The notes: a model not told the origin generated them from the letters alone. DNA of 64,000 nt from CAVTYH01 sp963738835 (GCA_963738835.1 CAVTYH010000002.1:186001-250000); one strand, 5' to 3'. Counted from the stretch's first letter, positions 1 through 9,703 are shown. Translations and numbers: made by a program.

Positions 1-87
1 GCGAACGCCGATTATACTCGCTAAAACCGGGGCTGTGGGTGCATCTTGGATTGCTATCTTTGCCGAAAATTGTGATAGAATTCAACA

Positions 88-330
88 ATGCCGACGCTTT
101 TGAGACTTGGGCCATATCGTTTTTACTTTTACAGCCACGAGTCAAATGAGCCGCCTCACGTCCATGTCGATCGTGAGCGGTTTTCGGCAAAGTTTTGGCT
201 AGAACCGATATCCCTGGCAAGAAATTTGGGGTTTCGAGCGCACGAGCTGCGTAGAATTCAAGCGATTGTCGAAGAGCATCTAACAGAATTCTTGGAGGCG
301 TGGCATGGGCATCTTGGCAACCGGAGCTGA
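88..330 (+). CDS. DUF4160 family protein
   Basis: This 80-residue protein matches the DUF4160 pattern. It has an aromatic N-terminus (YRFYFYSHESNEPPHVHV), with the PPHVHV core at about residues 22-27, then a basic stretch and a C-terminal helix ending in a WHGHLG-like tail. DUF4160 proteins are small and usually sit beside a DUF2442 gene, as here, where the two frames overlap by 26 bp. The pair is often discussed as toxin-antitoxin-like, but no activity is established by this sequence. The start gives the family's usual N-terminus. No strong ribosome site is visible upstream. Confidence 0.85.
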   Translation: MPTLLRLGPYRFYFYSHESNEPPHVHVDRERFSAKFWLEPISLARNLGFRAHELRRIQAIVEEHLTEFLEAWHGHLGNRS

Positions 331-574
331 TGAACGAGTGAGCGACGTTCAGCTTACCGAAGACACTTTGAACGTGTTGTTGATGGATGGCCGCACCATC
401 ATCGTGCCGTTAGCATGGTATCCGCGCCTGCTGAAAGCCACGCCCGATCAGCGCACCAACTGGCAAATCGCCGGCGGTGGCTACGGCCTCCACTGGCCCG
501 ACATCGACGAAGACCTCTCCACTGAAGGCCTTCTTCGCGGCGCACGAGCGCCCGGCGTACGGCCCAAAGCATAG
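305..574 (+). CDS. DUF2442 domain-containing protein
   Basis: An 89-residue protein with the DUF2442 layout. A first strand pair (VSDVQLTEDTLNVLLMDGRTIIVPLAWYPRL region, residues 12-43) is followed by the NWQIAGGGYGLHWPDIDEDLS core that ends the domain at about residue 73. The short alanine/arginine-rich tail lies outside the family core. It overlaps the end of the DUF4160 gene, so the two are probably translated together. DUF2442 proteins are thought to be small DNA-binding or antitoxin-like partners, but that role is only inferred here. Confidence 0.85.
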   Translation: MGILATGADERVSDVQLTEDTLNVLLMDGRTIIVPLAWYPRLLKATPDQRTNWQIAGGGYGLHWPDIDEDLSTEGLLRGARAPGVRPKA

Positions 575-854
575 CGCTACGGCTTTTCGGGTGTCGACTG
601 CCACGGCTTCTGCCCATGTTCATTGTGTGGCACCGCCGACTCGGCTTTCTCTTACGGCAGCAGTACTTGTCGCAACTCTTCCGTCGTGCTCGTTGTGCCG
701 TCGTGGTCAAATCCGACTAAACCACAATGACACGACGACCACAATGTGGCAGCTGTACTCTCAAACTGCCTGGAATTGAGCCGCTTCACGCGGCGATGTT
801 CCACTGCGGTGTTGTGATACACTGTTTACGGCTCTCCAGCACGAGGTGCTGTTT

Positions 855-1391
855 ATGGACTCAGGCGTGTCAAACGCAGCCGAAGGTTTGCAATCGGATC
901 GTACAATCCAGCGCGGCAGGAACATTCTGTTTGGCGCTTGGCTGGTTTCGTCGACACTGGGCGCCGCTTTTCTCATCGCCTACTGGTCTAACCGACATCA
1001 TCCGGAGGTCGGCCATCTTCGGGCGGTGGTCTTTATCGTCGCTATGAGCGCCGTTTGCTTTGTCGGGTATCGTCTTTATCGACGACAATCTGCACCTCAG
1101 CTTTGCGATATCGTTGTTTCCCCCAAAGAGTGGAAGTCGGCATTTCAAACCGCGATCATTCTCCAGGCCTTCATCATCTTTCTCGCAGCGCTTGTTCTCG
1201 ATGGAGGTTTAATTTTGCATGGTTGTGTGGTGGCGGCCCTGGCCTATTGGGCAATGGCGGCCGTGATTGTTCTGCGCCGACACAACGCGCCGACCCAGTC
1301 CGATTTACGGGCGATCAGTTGCGGCTACCTCGTTATTCTCTTCGTCGTCCAGCTCATCGGCCAACCGATTTGGGCTCTGTTGGGACGATAA
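855..1391 (+). CDS. polytopic membrane protein, unknown function
   Basis: About 178 residues with no family I recognise. A short polar N-terminus is followed by about six hydrophobic segments: near residues 25-45, 58-76, 98-116, 118-132, 135-150 and 157-175. Short basic loops suggest an inner-membrane protein. A GTG nine bases upstream is in frame. I chose the ATG because it gives a conventional start, but neither choice is backed by a strong ribosome site. It stands alone, with no clear partner on either side. Confidence 0.6.
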   Translation: MDSGVSNAAEGLQSDRTIQRGRNILFGAWLVSSTLGAAFLIAYWSNRHHPEVGHLRAVVFIVAMSAVCFVGYRLYRRQSAPQLCDIVVSPKEWKSAFQTAIILQAFIIFLAALVLDGGLILHGCVVAALAYWAMAAVIVLRRHNAPTQSDLRAISCGYLVILFVVQLIGQPIWALLGR

Positions 1392-1444
1392 ATCATCCAG
1401 CAATCAACAACTGCATGAATGGTTGCCCGAAATCGCAAGCGAAT

Positions 1445-1654
1445 TCACCCGGGTCGCTTCCGTCTCGCCGCAGAACGATCCCGAGGGGAAGAGGATCGGC
1501 CGGATTTGGCCGGCGGCTTGGAAGATGATTTGGCTTTTGCTGCGGTAGGCTTCCGTTTACGGCTCTTTTCCAACGATTGCAAATGTCGAATCCAGCCGGC
1601 CAGCCCACCGTGCTTGGCGATCAGTTGCTCACACGCTCTGCGTTCTTCTTCCAC
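1445..1654 (-). CDS. possible small basic protein
   Basis: A 69-codon frame beginning with GTG. Its first half could be a helical domain (EEERRACEQLIAKHGGLAGW at the start) and its second half is a lysine/serine/proline-rich tail. The frame stays open upstream of the GTG without a clear initiator, so the start is doubtful. Composition is compatible with a small nucleic-acid-binding protein, but I do not recognise a family and the frame may be spurious. It abuts the repeat-rich gap. Confidence 0.3.
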   Translation of the reverse strand: MEEERRACEQLIAKHGGLAGWIRHLQSLEKSRKRKPTAAKAKSSSKPPAKSGRSSSPRDRSAARRKRPG

Positions 1655-1795
1655 GTTGAATTGCCGATCATTGCTGTCCCGCCGGCATGAAAAGAAGAAA
1701 TCCGGACCGGTGGCCTAAAAAAGGGCTTGTATTTATTCACATGTACACTATAATTAAAGGCGGAACTTTGGGTCCCGTTTGTCAACGTTGGCAAA

Positions 1796-2045
1796 TGTCG
1801 TTCCTTGACAATTGAGCAAGATTTTCCCCGCCTCAGGCCAGCGCCGCCCGAGGTTGGGCCGGACTGCGCACGGCAAGTCCAGCAATGCACCGCAGGGGAC
1901 GCCGAGGTTCGCCGAGGGCAGCGCAGAGCGATCAAGCATGGTTTTGAGACTTCCTGCGATTCCTCTGCGTAACTCTGCGCCCTCCGCGGTGAAGTCTCTG
2001 CTCGGCTGCCGGTCGTGCGCGGCGGGGTAAAGTGATGACCAAATG
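1796..2045 (-). repeat. dispersed about 250-bp repeat, copy 1
   Basis: Read on the minus strand, this stretch is almost identical to 58581-58830 read on the plus strand, so the two copies are inverted and 57 kb apart. Shared landmarks are a segment of the type accgcggagggcgcagagtt, a tcggcgaacctcggcg segment and a terminal ctggcctgaggcggggaaa. Weaker similarity continues beyond it (gggaccca-agttcc, then tagtgtaca) at 1740-1775. No conserved ORF is shared, so this is a non-coding dispersed repeat. Confidence 0.85.
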
Positions 2046-2654
2046 TCGGGCGCAAAAACACGGGTTTTTACGAGGGTTTTGCACCAACACTTTACCCTCG
2101 ATCCCCGGGGGTTGTGTGTTTAGTTTGTTGGGTGGTCGGTGGTCCGTCGTCATTCATCGTCAGGGGGCCGGTTGTCAGTGGCGACAGACCACCCAGCATG
2201 CAGCCCCCTCACCCCGGCCCTCTCCCACAAGGAGAGAGGGAGAAAGAATGACCACGGACCACTGGACACCGGCCACCGGCAACTGACCACGGACCACGGA
2301 CCACGGACAATTGCCGGGTCACAGTCAGGTCGCCATGTTTTTCGAAAACGCCCTGTTTTCCCGGCTCGTTTTCCCAACATTGTCCCCTCGATTTTTATTT
2401 TTGGTGCGAGCGCACCTTTGCCCGTGCGGCTGGAGATGAGCAAACAGCAGGACCCTCGCCCCGGCCCTCTCCCGTCGAGGAAGAGGGAGACGGGATGTGC
2501 AACGGGCTGCCTACCGCCGGCCGTTCGCGCTTGTTCGTCGTTATCCAGCCCCGTACAATGCCGCGCACACGGCACTTGGCGGTGCAGGCAGACGGTTTGA
2601 GGAAGATCGGCGACGGAAGTCGCCTCTCACAGTTTGGCCTTCAGGAAGCAGATT
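2046..2654. repeat. gene-free interval with low-complexity repeats
   Basis: I see no credible gene here. Two related self-complementary units of the form ccctc-ccggccctctccc...gagaggga lie at 2204-2243 and 2453-2490. Between them, at about 2248-2312, is a run of degenerate ten-base units of the type accacggacc. Such simple units recur at several gene boundaries in this window (9705-9782, 10503-10545, 24325-24350, 52800-52832). Confidence 0.75.
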
Positions 2655-3599
2655 ATGGCCAGGAAGGTGATTCTGGATGTCGATCCGGGCATCGACGATG
2701 CCGTGGCGATGACGCTCGCACTGTTCGATCCGGCCCTGGAAGTGGTGGCGGTGACGGCCACGGGCGGAAACGTGTCGCCGGCGCAGGCCACGCGCAATGT
2801 GCAGACCATTGTCGAGCAGCTCGATCCGCCCCGCTGGCCGCGAATTGGGGCGGCGCCGGACGACAACCCCATTCCTACCGACGGCCGGCAATTGCACGGC
2901 AACAACGGATTGGGCAATGTCGATTTTCCGTTTGCCGAACTGGCGAATATCCATCCATCGGAAAAAGTGCTGTGCGACGAAGTACGGGCCGCGCCGGAGG
3001 AAATCACGGTGGTCTGCCTAGGACCGCTCACGAATCTGGCCCGGGCGATGCAGCGTGATCCAGAGTTCGTGACGCTGGTGCACAGGCTTGTGATTATGGG
3101 CGGAGCGTTCGCGGCGCCGTGCCGAGTGAGCCCGGTGGCCGATTTTAATTTTTATTGCGATCCGATGTCGGCGCGGAAAGTCATGAAATCGCCAACGACG
3201 AAGACGCTGGTGCCGCTGGATGTTTCAGGCGAGGTGACATTTACGTTCGATTTTTTAGAGCAGTTGCCGCCGGAAACCACGCGGGCCGGCAAGTTCGTAA
3301 GGCAGATTTTGCCGTACGCCTATCGGGCACAGCGGCAGGTGCTGGCGCAGGAGCACATTAACTTGCACGACGTGACGGCGCTGGTGGCGGTGAGCAACCC
3401 AGAATTGTTCGAGACCGACATGCTGGCCTGCGACGTGGAGACGGAAGGGGAGCTGACTACCGGCATGGTGGTTTTCGATCGCCGCCCGCCGAGCATCCGC
3501 GAGTGGCGCACCAATGTGGAAGTGGTGCTGAAGGCTGACGTGAACGCGGTGCGCGACTGCGTCCTGCGGGGGCTAGATCGGGCTGGAAAGGCCGGATGA
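2655..3599 (+). CDS. inosine-uridine preferring nucleoside hydrolase
   Basis: A 314-residue nucleoside hydrolase, the usual family length, which splits ribonucleosides into base and ribose for salvage. The calcium-binding aspartate cluster DVDPGIDDA is at residues 7-15. The family segment ITVVCLGPLTNLA is near residues 117-129, and VIMGGAF near 147-153 with the following F-N-F-Y-C-D-P at about 164-170. The late helix contains HDVTALVAV with the conserved aspartate. I chose the ATG because it follows AGGA by eight bases and begins directly with the conserved strand; an upstream in-frame TTG lacks support. It converges on the HtrA gene. Confidence 0.93.
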   Translation: MARKVILDVDPGIDDAVAMTLALFDPALEVVAVTATGGNVSPAQATRNVQTIVEQLDPPRWPRIGAAPDDNPIPTDGRQLHGNNGLGNVDFPFAELANIHPSEKVLCDEVRAAPEEITVVCLGPLTNLARAMQRDPEFVTLVHRLVIMGGAFAAPCRVSPVADFNFYCDPMSARKVMKSPTTKTLVPLDVSGEVTFTFDFLEQLPPETTRAGKFVRQILPYAYRAQRQVLAQEHINLHDVTALVAVSNPELFETDMLACDVETEGELTTGMVVFDRRPPSIREWRTNVEVVLKADVNAVRDCVLRGLDRAGKAG

Positions 3600-3604
3600 G
3601 CAGG

Positions 3605-3659
3605 GTGTAGCGGCGGAGCTTGCTCAGCTCGAGCGTCGGGCCGAGCCCGGCCGTTACAC
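3605..3659. repeat. compound palindrome between convergent genes
   Basis: The outer arms gtgtagcggc and gccgttacac are complementary apart from one G-T pair. They enclose two smaller hairpins, gagct-tgctc-agctc and ggccgagcccggcc. The layout resembles a REP-type extragenic palindrome. It fills most of the gap between the convergent nucleoside hydrolase and HtrA genes and could act as a transcript end in both directions, although no U-run follows. Confidence 0.6.
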
Positions 3660-3675
3660 ACTGGTGAAAAACGCT

Positions 3676-4819
3676 TCAGTCGGGAAATGCGGCGCGGTCG
3701 CCGACTTTGACGGTCATTCGTAGCGTCTGACCGTTGCGGAACACGACCAGCGGTATTTCCTTGCCAACTTCGGTGAGGCTGACCAGGAACATCAGGTGGC
3801 TGTCGTTTTCGATCGGCACGCCGTTGAATTCCAAAATCACGTCGTTGGGCTGCAGCTTGGCCAGCTCGGCCGAAGATTTCGGCGTGATGGCAGTCACCTT
3901 GGCGCACACACGGCCTCGGCAAACCGATGGAAAGGGCTTCAGTCGCGCCGAATTTGCCGTCGAGCTTCACGCCCAGGTACGCACGGGTGACACTGCCGTG
4001 TTCGATCAACTGCCGGGCGACAATCATGACCATATCGATGGGAATGGTGAAACCGATGCCTTCGCTGCCGCCGGAGCTGGAAGCGATGGCCGTGTTCATG
4101 CCGATGACTTCGCCCTTCAGGTTCAACAGCGGGCCGCCGCTATTGCCGGGATTGATGGCGGCGTCGGTTTGGAGAAAGTCTTGAAACTTGACGCCGTCGC
4201 CCAGATCTAAATCGCGGCGGCCTTTGGCGCTGATGATGCCGAAGGTGATCGAGTGGCTCAGCCCGAACGGGCTGCCGACGGCCAGGACGAAATCGCCAAT
4301 TTCGACATCGTTGCTGCTGCCAATGCGGGCCGCAACCAGCGACGGCGCCTGCACCGCCAGCACGGCAATATCGGTGGCCGGATCGGCCAGAATACGGGTT
4401 GGCGTTATTTCGCGGCCATCGGCCAGTTTGACTTTGATGCTTTCGATGGCCGCCCCTTTGATGACATGGCGATTGGTGAGCACGTAGAACTTGTCGTTGT
4501 ACTCGATAATAGTGCCCGAGCCTGCTTCTTCGACGGAGTGGCGGCCATAGCGGCTGGCGGCTTCGTTATGTTCCGAATCGATATGCACCACGGTGGGCTT
4601 GGCGACGTGGACGACCTTTCGCAACACGTTGGCTTCCCGCTGCAAATGCTCCGATTCGACGGCCAGCTCTTGGTATTCCTTATTGCGTTGCTCGGCCGTC
4701 GGTGCCGATTCGTTCCATTGAGCGGAAGCTATCCGAGCTAGCAGTAAAAATGCGAAGGCGGAAAGAAGACGAGTGACCAAGCCGATACATACGGGGCGAT
4801 TGAGAATAATCCGAGCCAT
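3676..4819 (-). CDS. HtrA/DegP-like periplasmic serine protease (interrupted)
   Basis: A signal peptide (LLSAFAFLLLARIASAQ, ending near residue 30) precedes a coiled segment and a trypsin-like domain. The catalytic triad is visible: His in TNRHVIKGA, Asp in ADPATDIAVL and Ser in INPGNSGGPLLN. A PDZ domain follows (TAITPKSSAEL, NDVILEFNG), giving about 380 residues, normal for a one-PDZ HtrA. The frame breaks at about 3907-3916, just before the PDZ domain, and the length fits one extra base. The open frame runs far upstream of the true start; I chose the ATG that opens the signal peptide. Its likely role is degradation of misfolded envelope proteins. Confidence 0.85.
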
Positions 4820-4913
4820 AGCAGAACTCACGACAGAAGAGTGACGAAGTGGCAAACGTTTAGTATCGCAAATTCCGCGGTCGTCGCAAAACCTTGCTGG
4901 TGCGAATCGCCAA

Positions 4914-4986
4914 CAAAAAACGGGAGAGCGAGGCGTCGGCCGGACCGCAGCGTGGTTAGCGGTTGGCAGTCGCTCCGCCCTCCCGT
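4914..4986 (-). terminator. intrinsic terminator after the DksA-like gene
   Basis: On the minus strand, gacgggagggcggagcg pairs imperfectly with cgcctcgctctcccg across a long loop and is followed at once by six Ts. It lies 48 bases past the stop codon of the DksA/TraR gene and just upstream of the HtrA gene on the same strand, so the two are probably separate transcripts. Confidence 0.7.
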
Positions 4987-5033
4987 CTGACGATCGTGGG
5001 TCGTCGGGAAGTATCGGTAGCCTGGAGCGTGTT

Positions 5034-5480
5034 TCAGGAAACATCCAGCTCGATATCGTCGAGGGTGGCTTCCGAATCGCCGCTGGAATCGTTGATGCGG
5101 CCCCAGTCGTGGTCGTGCCCGCCCACCGAGCCGTACTTTTCTGCTTCGCGCTGGCAACCAATGCAGTAAGTGGCGTAGGGCAGAGCGTTCAGCCGCGCCA
5201 TAGGAATTTTGCAGCCGCAGCCTTCACAAACGCCGTACTGTCCGCTGCGCATCCGTTCTAAAGCGTTTTCAACGCTGGCCAATTCGCGGCTTTCGACTTC
5301 GGCCAATTGCGAACTGATTTCATCTTGAGCCGAATCGAGGGCGGCATCCACCAAATCGCCCGCGGTCTGGGCGCGCAGTTCCTTGAGCAGGCTCAAGTCG
5401 CCGGCCAACGCTTGACGCAAGGCGTCGCGCCGCTTGATGAGAATTTGCCGCATGTTTGTGAGAGCATCTTTGCGTGGCAT
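5034..5480 (-). CDS. DksA/TraR family zinc-finger protein
   Basis: A 148-residue protein. Residues 1-80 form the two-helix coiled coil typical of DksA (DALRQALAGDLSLL, then AALDSAQDEISSQLAEVESREL). A four-cysteine zinc finger follows (VCEGCGCKIP and YCIGCQ, about residues 84-111). The acidic tail after the finger is a lineage-specific addition. DksA-like proteins bind the RNA polymerase secondary channel and tune transcription with ppGpp. The ATG is preceded by AAAGGTG on the minus strand. An intrinsic terminator follows the gene. Confidence 0.9.
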   Translation of the reverse strand: MPRKDALTNMRQILIKRRDALRQALAGDLSLLKELRAQTAGDLVDAALDSAQDEISSQLAEVESRELASVENALERMRSGQYGVCEGCGCKIPMARLNALPYATYCIGCQREAEKYGSVGGHDHDWGRINDSSGDSEATLDDIELDVS

Positions 5481-6193
5481 GTAATTTCACCTTTGTTCGA
5501 CAACCCAGCAGGCAGCAAAGGTTTCATGCAAACGCACCGAAATGCGATTTTCCCCCCTTGCGGCGAAGTAAGTGATCGAACTTTCTAGGGCCTCGTGTTC
5601 TCTGTTGTTTCTCTGTTGGCTGTTGCCCGCACGGGCCGGAGGGACCTGTGGTTCGCAACCAAAATATAGTACGTGGACCGAGTGAACTGGATCGAAAACT
5701 GCTTGCGATTTCCCAAAAAAACTGGCATCGATCCGGCCGCCGCCGGATCGCGTTCATTTTTATGGCTGCCAATCGTACGGCGGCTGTCAACCCCGCGTTT
5801 GTCGCCGGCATCGTCATTCATGAAGCCTTGCGGCTCCAAGACATGTTGGACAGTTAAGTGATTGATTTCACGAACTGGCCAGTGATGCTGACAACCTCTT
5901 GGTGCGTGATTGAGTCTGCCGACCTTAACGATCGTGCCGACCGGTAACTTGTTGCTATGGGATAATCGGCAAAATCGGCAGCAACATGCAGCGATTTCTG
6001 CCGAATGCGGCCGCCAAATCTGGCTGCCAAGGTTTGCTAGCGCGAGAAACAGTCCAGATGTTACAGGTTCGGACGTGATTTCCCGGCCATTAAGCGGCGT
6101 TTTTCAAATCGGCCATTTTGACGTGCCCTTCGACGTAAGGTACATGCAGTAAGAGATTTCCGCGGTTTTGAATCCCACGTTGGTCGTTCGTCG
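5481..6193. other. gene-free interval of about 700 bp
   Basis: It separates divergent genes (the DksA-like gene leftward and the FHA gene rightward), so both promoters should lie here. The short frames in it have no recognisable domains, no good ribosome sites and no supporting composition. I found no repeat or RNA structure I would defend. Confidence 0.5.
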
Positions 6194-8521
6194 ATGTCTA
6201 CCACAACAACCGCCGCGCCCTCCTCCACTCTGTTGGGCCATCCGCAGAGCGCGCTAGCACTACGCATTCAGGGCACCGATCGGCACGGACAAGTCGTCCG
6301 GCTCCACTCGCCGAAGGTGGCCATTGGTTCTGCGCGGAATTGCACCCTGCGGCTTCGAGCGCCTGGCGTTGCACCGTGGCACTGCCTGATTGTGCGGGGC
6401 GGCGATCACACGGTGGTTCGTCGCTGGCATGCTGACACGCGGCTGAACGACGGGCCGTTTGAAGATGCACTGCTTCGGCCCGGCGATCGGCTATCGGTTG
6501 GCCCGGTTGAATTCGAGGTGCTGGAAGATGATGCGGTGAACGAATCGGCTGCAGAATTGCCCGCAGCCTCCGCAAAGCCGAATTCGGACGCACTGGCCCA
6601 ATTGGAAACGGATCGCCGAGCGCTCGAGGAAGAACGGACGCACTGCCGAGAACTGCGAGCGCAAGACGTCCAGTACTTTCTCGATCAGCGCAGCCAGTTG
6701 GAAGAGCAATCCCGCCAGCTAACGGCGGACCGAATGTCGCTATCCGCGGAACGGGAGGCGATTCAGATCGAACGTCAATTGCTTCTGGATCGTGAGGAAA
6801 AGCTGGCTATTCGGTTGAAGGAAGTCGAAACAGACCAAGCGGAACGGCTCGCCGCACATCAGTTGCGGGAAGACAACCTTGAGCAGCGGACCACTGAGCT
6901 CGATTCCCGGTTGGTGGGTCTCAACGAACGAGAAGCCGATTTGCTTCGTCGGCAACAAGAGTTTGATGCCCGTGAATCGGCCCTCGACCCGTCAAAGTCC
7001 ACCCCTGCACAGCAGCAGGAAATTGAAAATGCACTTGCGCAGCTGAAATCCGAGCAAGAGGCTCACGAAGTCACACGCGGCGAACTGGCTGCTCTGCGAC
7101 AGTCGTGGAATAGCGACCAGCAAGCATGGCAGTCCAAGCAGCAAGCCTGGGAAGCAGAACGGAATACCTGGGAGGCGGAGCGGCAAGCGTGGGCAACAGA
7201 ACGCCAGACCCTTGTGACGGCCGTTGAAACCGCGAAACTTCAAAACGCTGCTTCGCTCAGCGAACTAGACCAGCGACTAACGGAGTTGAATCGGCAACAG
7301 GGCAAGCTGAACGAACAGCAACAAGTGCTCGCGGAGCAACACAACGAGCTTCAAACCGAGAAACAATCACTTGCTGATTGCCGTTTGAAATGGGAAAGCG
7401 AGATCCAGCAGCAAAGAGGCGAAATCGATCGATTGAAAGCGGAACTGGCCGCAGAAACAAACAGCTTCAACAGTGAGTGCGACCGGCGCGAGAAAGAATT
7501 AGTAAATCGCACCGAGACACTGGATCGCCAATCTGCCGACCTTGAGCGCGAGGTTGCACGGTTGGCCGAGGAACGCAGCGCCTTAGAAGCGGAGCGGCAA
7601 CAATTTGAGCAGAATCTCGCAGTTGCAAAGGCGAACATTTCTGCTAACGAGCCTGCTCAATCGTTGCCAGAAATTCGCATCGGCACTGCCGAAAGTGAAA
7701 CGCCCCCAACCGCGCAAGATTGCACGCCACAGGCCGACGACCCGGCTGAACCAGCTGGGAAGGGTAAAGATGAAGATGATGTGTTCACTCGTCTGCGGAC
7801 TTTGGCAATCCTAAAGGACGAAGGCGACGACAAGCAGCAAGAAAGACCACAGACCGAAACGGAAGCTAAGTCGCCAACTGGCGAAATACAGGTTGGCGAA
7901 GAATGCACGGCTGAATCACATCCGGCCGACAAGGAAGAAGAATCGATCGACGATTACATGTCGCGCCTGCTACAGCGTATGCGCGGCACGACCGGCGAAA
8001 GTGAATCGCTTGCAAAACAGGCCTCGAGCGCCGCCACAGATCGTGCTAGTGTGCCGGTAGAGGGTTGCGAATCTCGTGTCGAATCGCCAGCGAGCCCGCT
8101 GTCGCCGGATGAACCGACGCAAAAAAAAAACGTGCAGCTGGAACCCAGGAATTTGGCGCCGGAGAAAACGCACCATTTGGCCGCCATGCGCGAAATCGCC
8201 AACCTTACTGCACGCACGGCAATCGCTGCGCATCAGCTGCGCCACGGCTCAAACCGCGCTTGGAAAAACTTGCTCCTGGCAATCGTCGGGTTGGCGTGCG
8301 GCGTTTGGCTCTTGGCTACGGCAGGAGCTACCAAGTCGCCACGCTTCTTCGGGGGCGTGGTGGGAATCATTGTCGCGGTGTATTGGTTCTTCAGGTCTGG
8401 TCTTCTCGCCCGGAGCGTCCTGCGGTTCAAACAGCACCATCAGAAGCATCTGGCCGCAATTGCAGTTGAGAGTTCTCCGAAAGACGACGCCACCGATGTC
8501 CTGCCGCCGCCAGCCGCCTAG
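6194..8521 (+). CDS. FHA-domain, coiled-coil, tail-anchored membrane protein
   Basis: A 775-residue protein. Residues 22-113 form a forkhead-associated domain, with a GSARNC segment at the first conserved loop and a later LNDGPFEDALLRPGDRLSVG segment; such domains bind phosphothreonine peptides. Residues 130-480 are a long coiled coil rich in E, Q, R and L, including repeated W-E-A-E-R heptad-like units near residues 315-335. An acidic, proline-containing linker follows. The C-terminus has two hydrophobic segments (about 693-712 and 720-738) and a short basic tail, so the coil should project into the cytoplasm. No kinase gene is adjacent. The function is unknown; a scaffold role is an inference. 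Confidence 0.8.
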   Translation: MSTTTTAAPSSTLLGHPQSALALRIQGTDRHGQVVRLHSPKVAIGSARNCTLRLRAPGVAPWHCLIVRGGDHTVVRRWHADTRLNDGPFEDALLRPGDRLSVGPVEFEVLEDDAVNESAAELPAASAKPNSDALAQLETDRRALEEERTHCRELRAQDVQYFLDQRSQLEEQSRQLTADRMSLSAEREAIQIERQLLLDREEKLAIRLKEVETDQAERLAAHQLREDNLEQRTTELDSRLVGLNEREADLLRRQQEFDARESALDPSKSTPAQQQEIENALAQLKSEQEAHEVTRGELAALRQSWNSDQQAWQSKQQAWEAERNTWEAERQAWATERQTLVTAVETAKLQNAASLSELDQRLTELNRQQGKLNEQQQVLAEQHNELQTEKQSLADCRLKWESEIQQQRGEIDRLKAELAAETNSFNSECDRREKELVNRTETLDRQSADLEREVARLAEERSALEAERQQFEQNLAVAKANISANEPAQSLPEIRIGTAESETPPTAQDCTPQADDPAEPAGKGKDEDDVFTRLRTLAILKDEGDDKQQERPQTETEAKSPTGEIQVGEECTAESHPADKEEESIDDYMSRLLQRMRGTTGESESLAKQASSAATDRASVPVEGCESRVESPASPLSPDEPTQKKNVQLEPRNLAPEKTHHLAAMREIANLTARTAIAAHQLRHGSNRAWKNLLLAIVGLACGVWLLATAGATKSPRFFGGVVGIIVAVYWFFRSGLLARSVLRFKQHHQKHLAAIAVESSPKDDATDVLPPPAA

Positions 8522-8566
8522 CGATCTGCTATCGAACGGGGTGGGCTGGCAGTTCCGCACGAATCG

Positions 8567-9586
8567 CTAAGCTTTGCCCCGGGCCGCTAGCACATCGTCG
8601 AAATCGCTCAGATGATAACCCAGCCCAATCATGTCGAGCACTTTGCAGAGGCCGCGAGTGGCGACGCCCAATCCATCGGGTCCGCTGAAGCCACCGAACT
8701 GACCACCACCTTTCAGATGCGGCTCTAAATCCAGGAACACGCCTGGAATTCCGCGGCGGCGCAGTTTCTTCTCCAGTGTTGGCACATGATCGCGGAAATC
8801 GCGCAGAATCATGGCGTACGAACTGTCGCCAATATCGGCGGGTACAAAATGTTTGAGCGCATCCTCATCGACGTGTCCCTGCCGCTTCGCGGGTTGCGGA
8901 TGATGATAATCTTTGATGTGTATCCAGCCGATGCCCGGCTTCATCGCCAGATATTGCTGAAATACTTCAGCCGGCGTGTAGCCTTGCGAGATGATGTTGC
9001 CGGCGTCGAAAATCAGCAGCAGCGCTGGATGATTCACCTGGCGATAAATTTCTCCCATAATCTGACCGTTCTGGCCGACAAGATTGGCTTCAATTTCCAG
9101 CCCGTAGGTGAGATCCGAGCGATGACATGTTTCCGCAATTTTGCCCAATTGATCGACGGCCTGCGAAACGTATTTCGCCGGGTCCTGGCCACGCGGATGA
9201 TAAAACGAGAAGCCGCGAATTAATTTCGTCTCGAACGCATGGGCCAGCTCGCATGCACGCTTCACATCACCCGCGAGATATTTCTTGAACGGCACAAAGG
9301 CGTTTTTCGTGCCGTCTGCCTGGTCCACGAGTTTCACTTTGCCCAGCGGCGAGCCGATCGACGTAACATTCAGACCGTATTCGTCTTCGAGATGGCGGAT
9401 TTTGGTGATCTCGGCCCGCGACAGCTTCATCACATTCTTGATGCCGCTACCGGCGTCGATGAAACGGATGCTGTAATATTGCAGTCCAATGGCTGCCAGA
9501 GCCGCGAATTGCTGCACAGCCGTTTTTTGATTGGCCGCTTCATCAGCAAAGGCGCTCAAGATCACTTGCGGTTGTTCGACAGGCAT
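8567..9586 (-). CDS. sugar phosphate isomerase/epimerase family TIM-barrel protein
   Basis: A 339-residue protein of the AP-endonuclease-2 TIM-barrel superfamily. The alternating strands fit the fold: ILSAFADEA near residue 9, YYSIRFID near 37, LIRGFSFYHPRG near 123, TYGLEIEANLVG near 160, LLIFDAGN near 190, IGWIHIKDYHHP near 218 and GVFLDLEPHLKGGGQFGG near 282. Glu, Asp, His and Glu in those strands are the usual metal ligands. The substrate cannot be read from the sequence; relatives act on inosose, xylose or uronate derivatives. It converges closely with the FHA gene. Confidence 0.85.
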   Translation of the reverse strand: MPVEQPQVILSAFADEAANQKTAVQQFAALAAIGLQYYSIRFIDAGSGIKNVMKLSRAEITKIRHLEDEYGLNVTSIGSPLGKVKLVDQADGTKNAFVPFKKYLAGDVKRACELAHAFETKLIRGFSFYHPRGQDPAKYVSQAVDQLGKIAETCHRSDLTYGLEIEANLVGQNGQIMGEIYRQVNHPALLLIFDAGNIISQGYTPAEVFQQYLAMKPGIGWIHIKDYHHPQPAKRQGHVDEDALKHFVPADIGDSSYAMILRDFRDHVPTLEKKLRRRGIPGVFLDLEPHLKGGGQFGGFSGPDGLGVATRGLCKVLDMIGLGYHLSDFDDVLAARGKA

Positions 9587-9703
9587 TTTTGGCCATCAAC
9601 GGAGGTGGTGAAACAAAGTGCGACGCGCAGCTACAATGGCGCTGAGAATTTAGAGTCGCCATTGTGCGGCCCAAGTCGTCTCCAAACAAGCCCCAGCAAC
9701 GTG

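Noticed and set aside
3320..5161. A 613-codon minus-strand frame as one protein
   Set aside because: It joins part of the DksA shadow, the HtrA protease and out-of-frame sequence past the break. The signal peptide and PDZ domain define a smaller HtrA gene.
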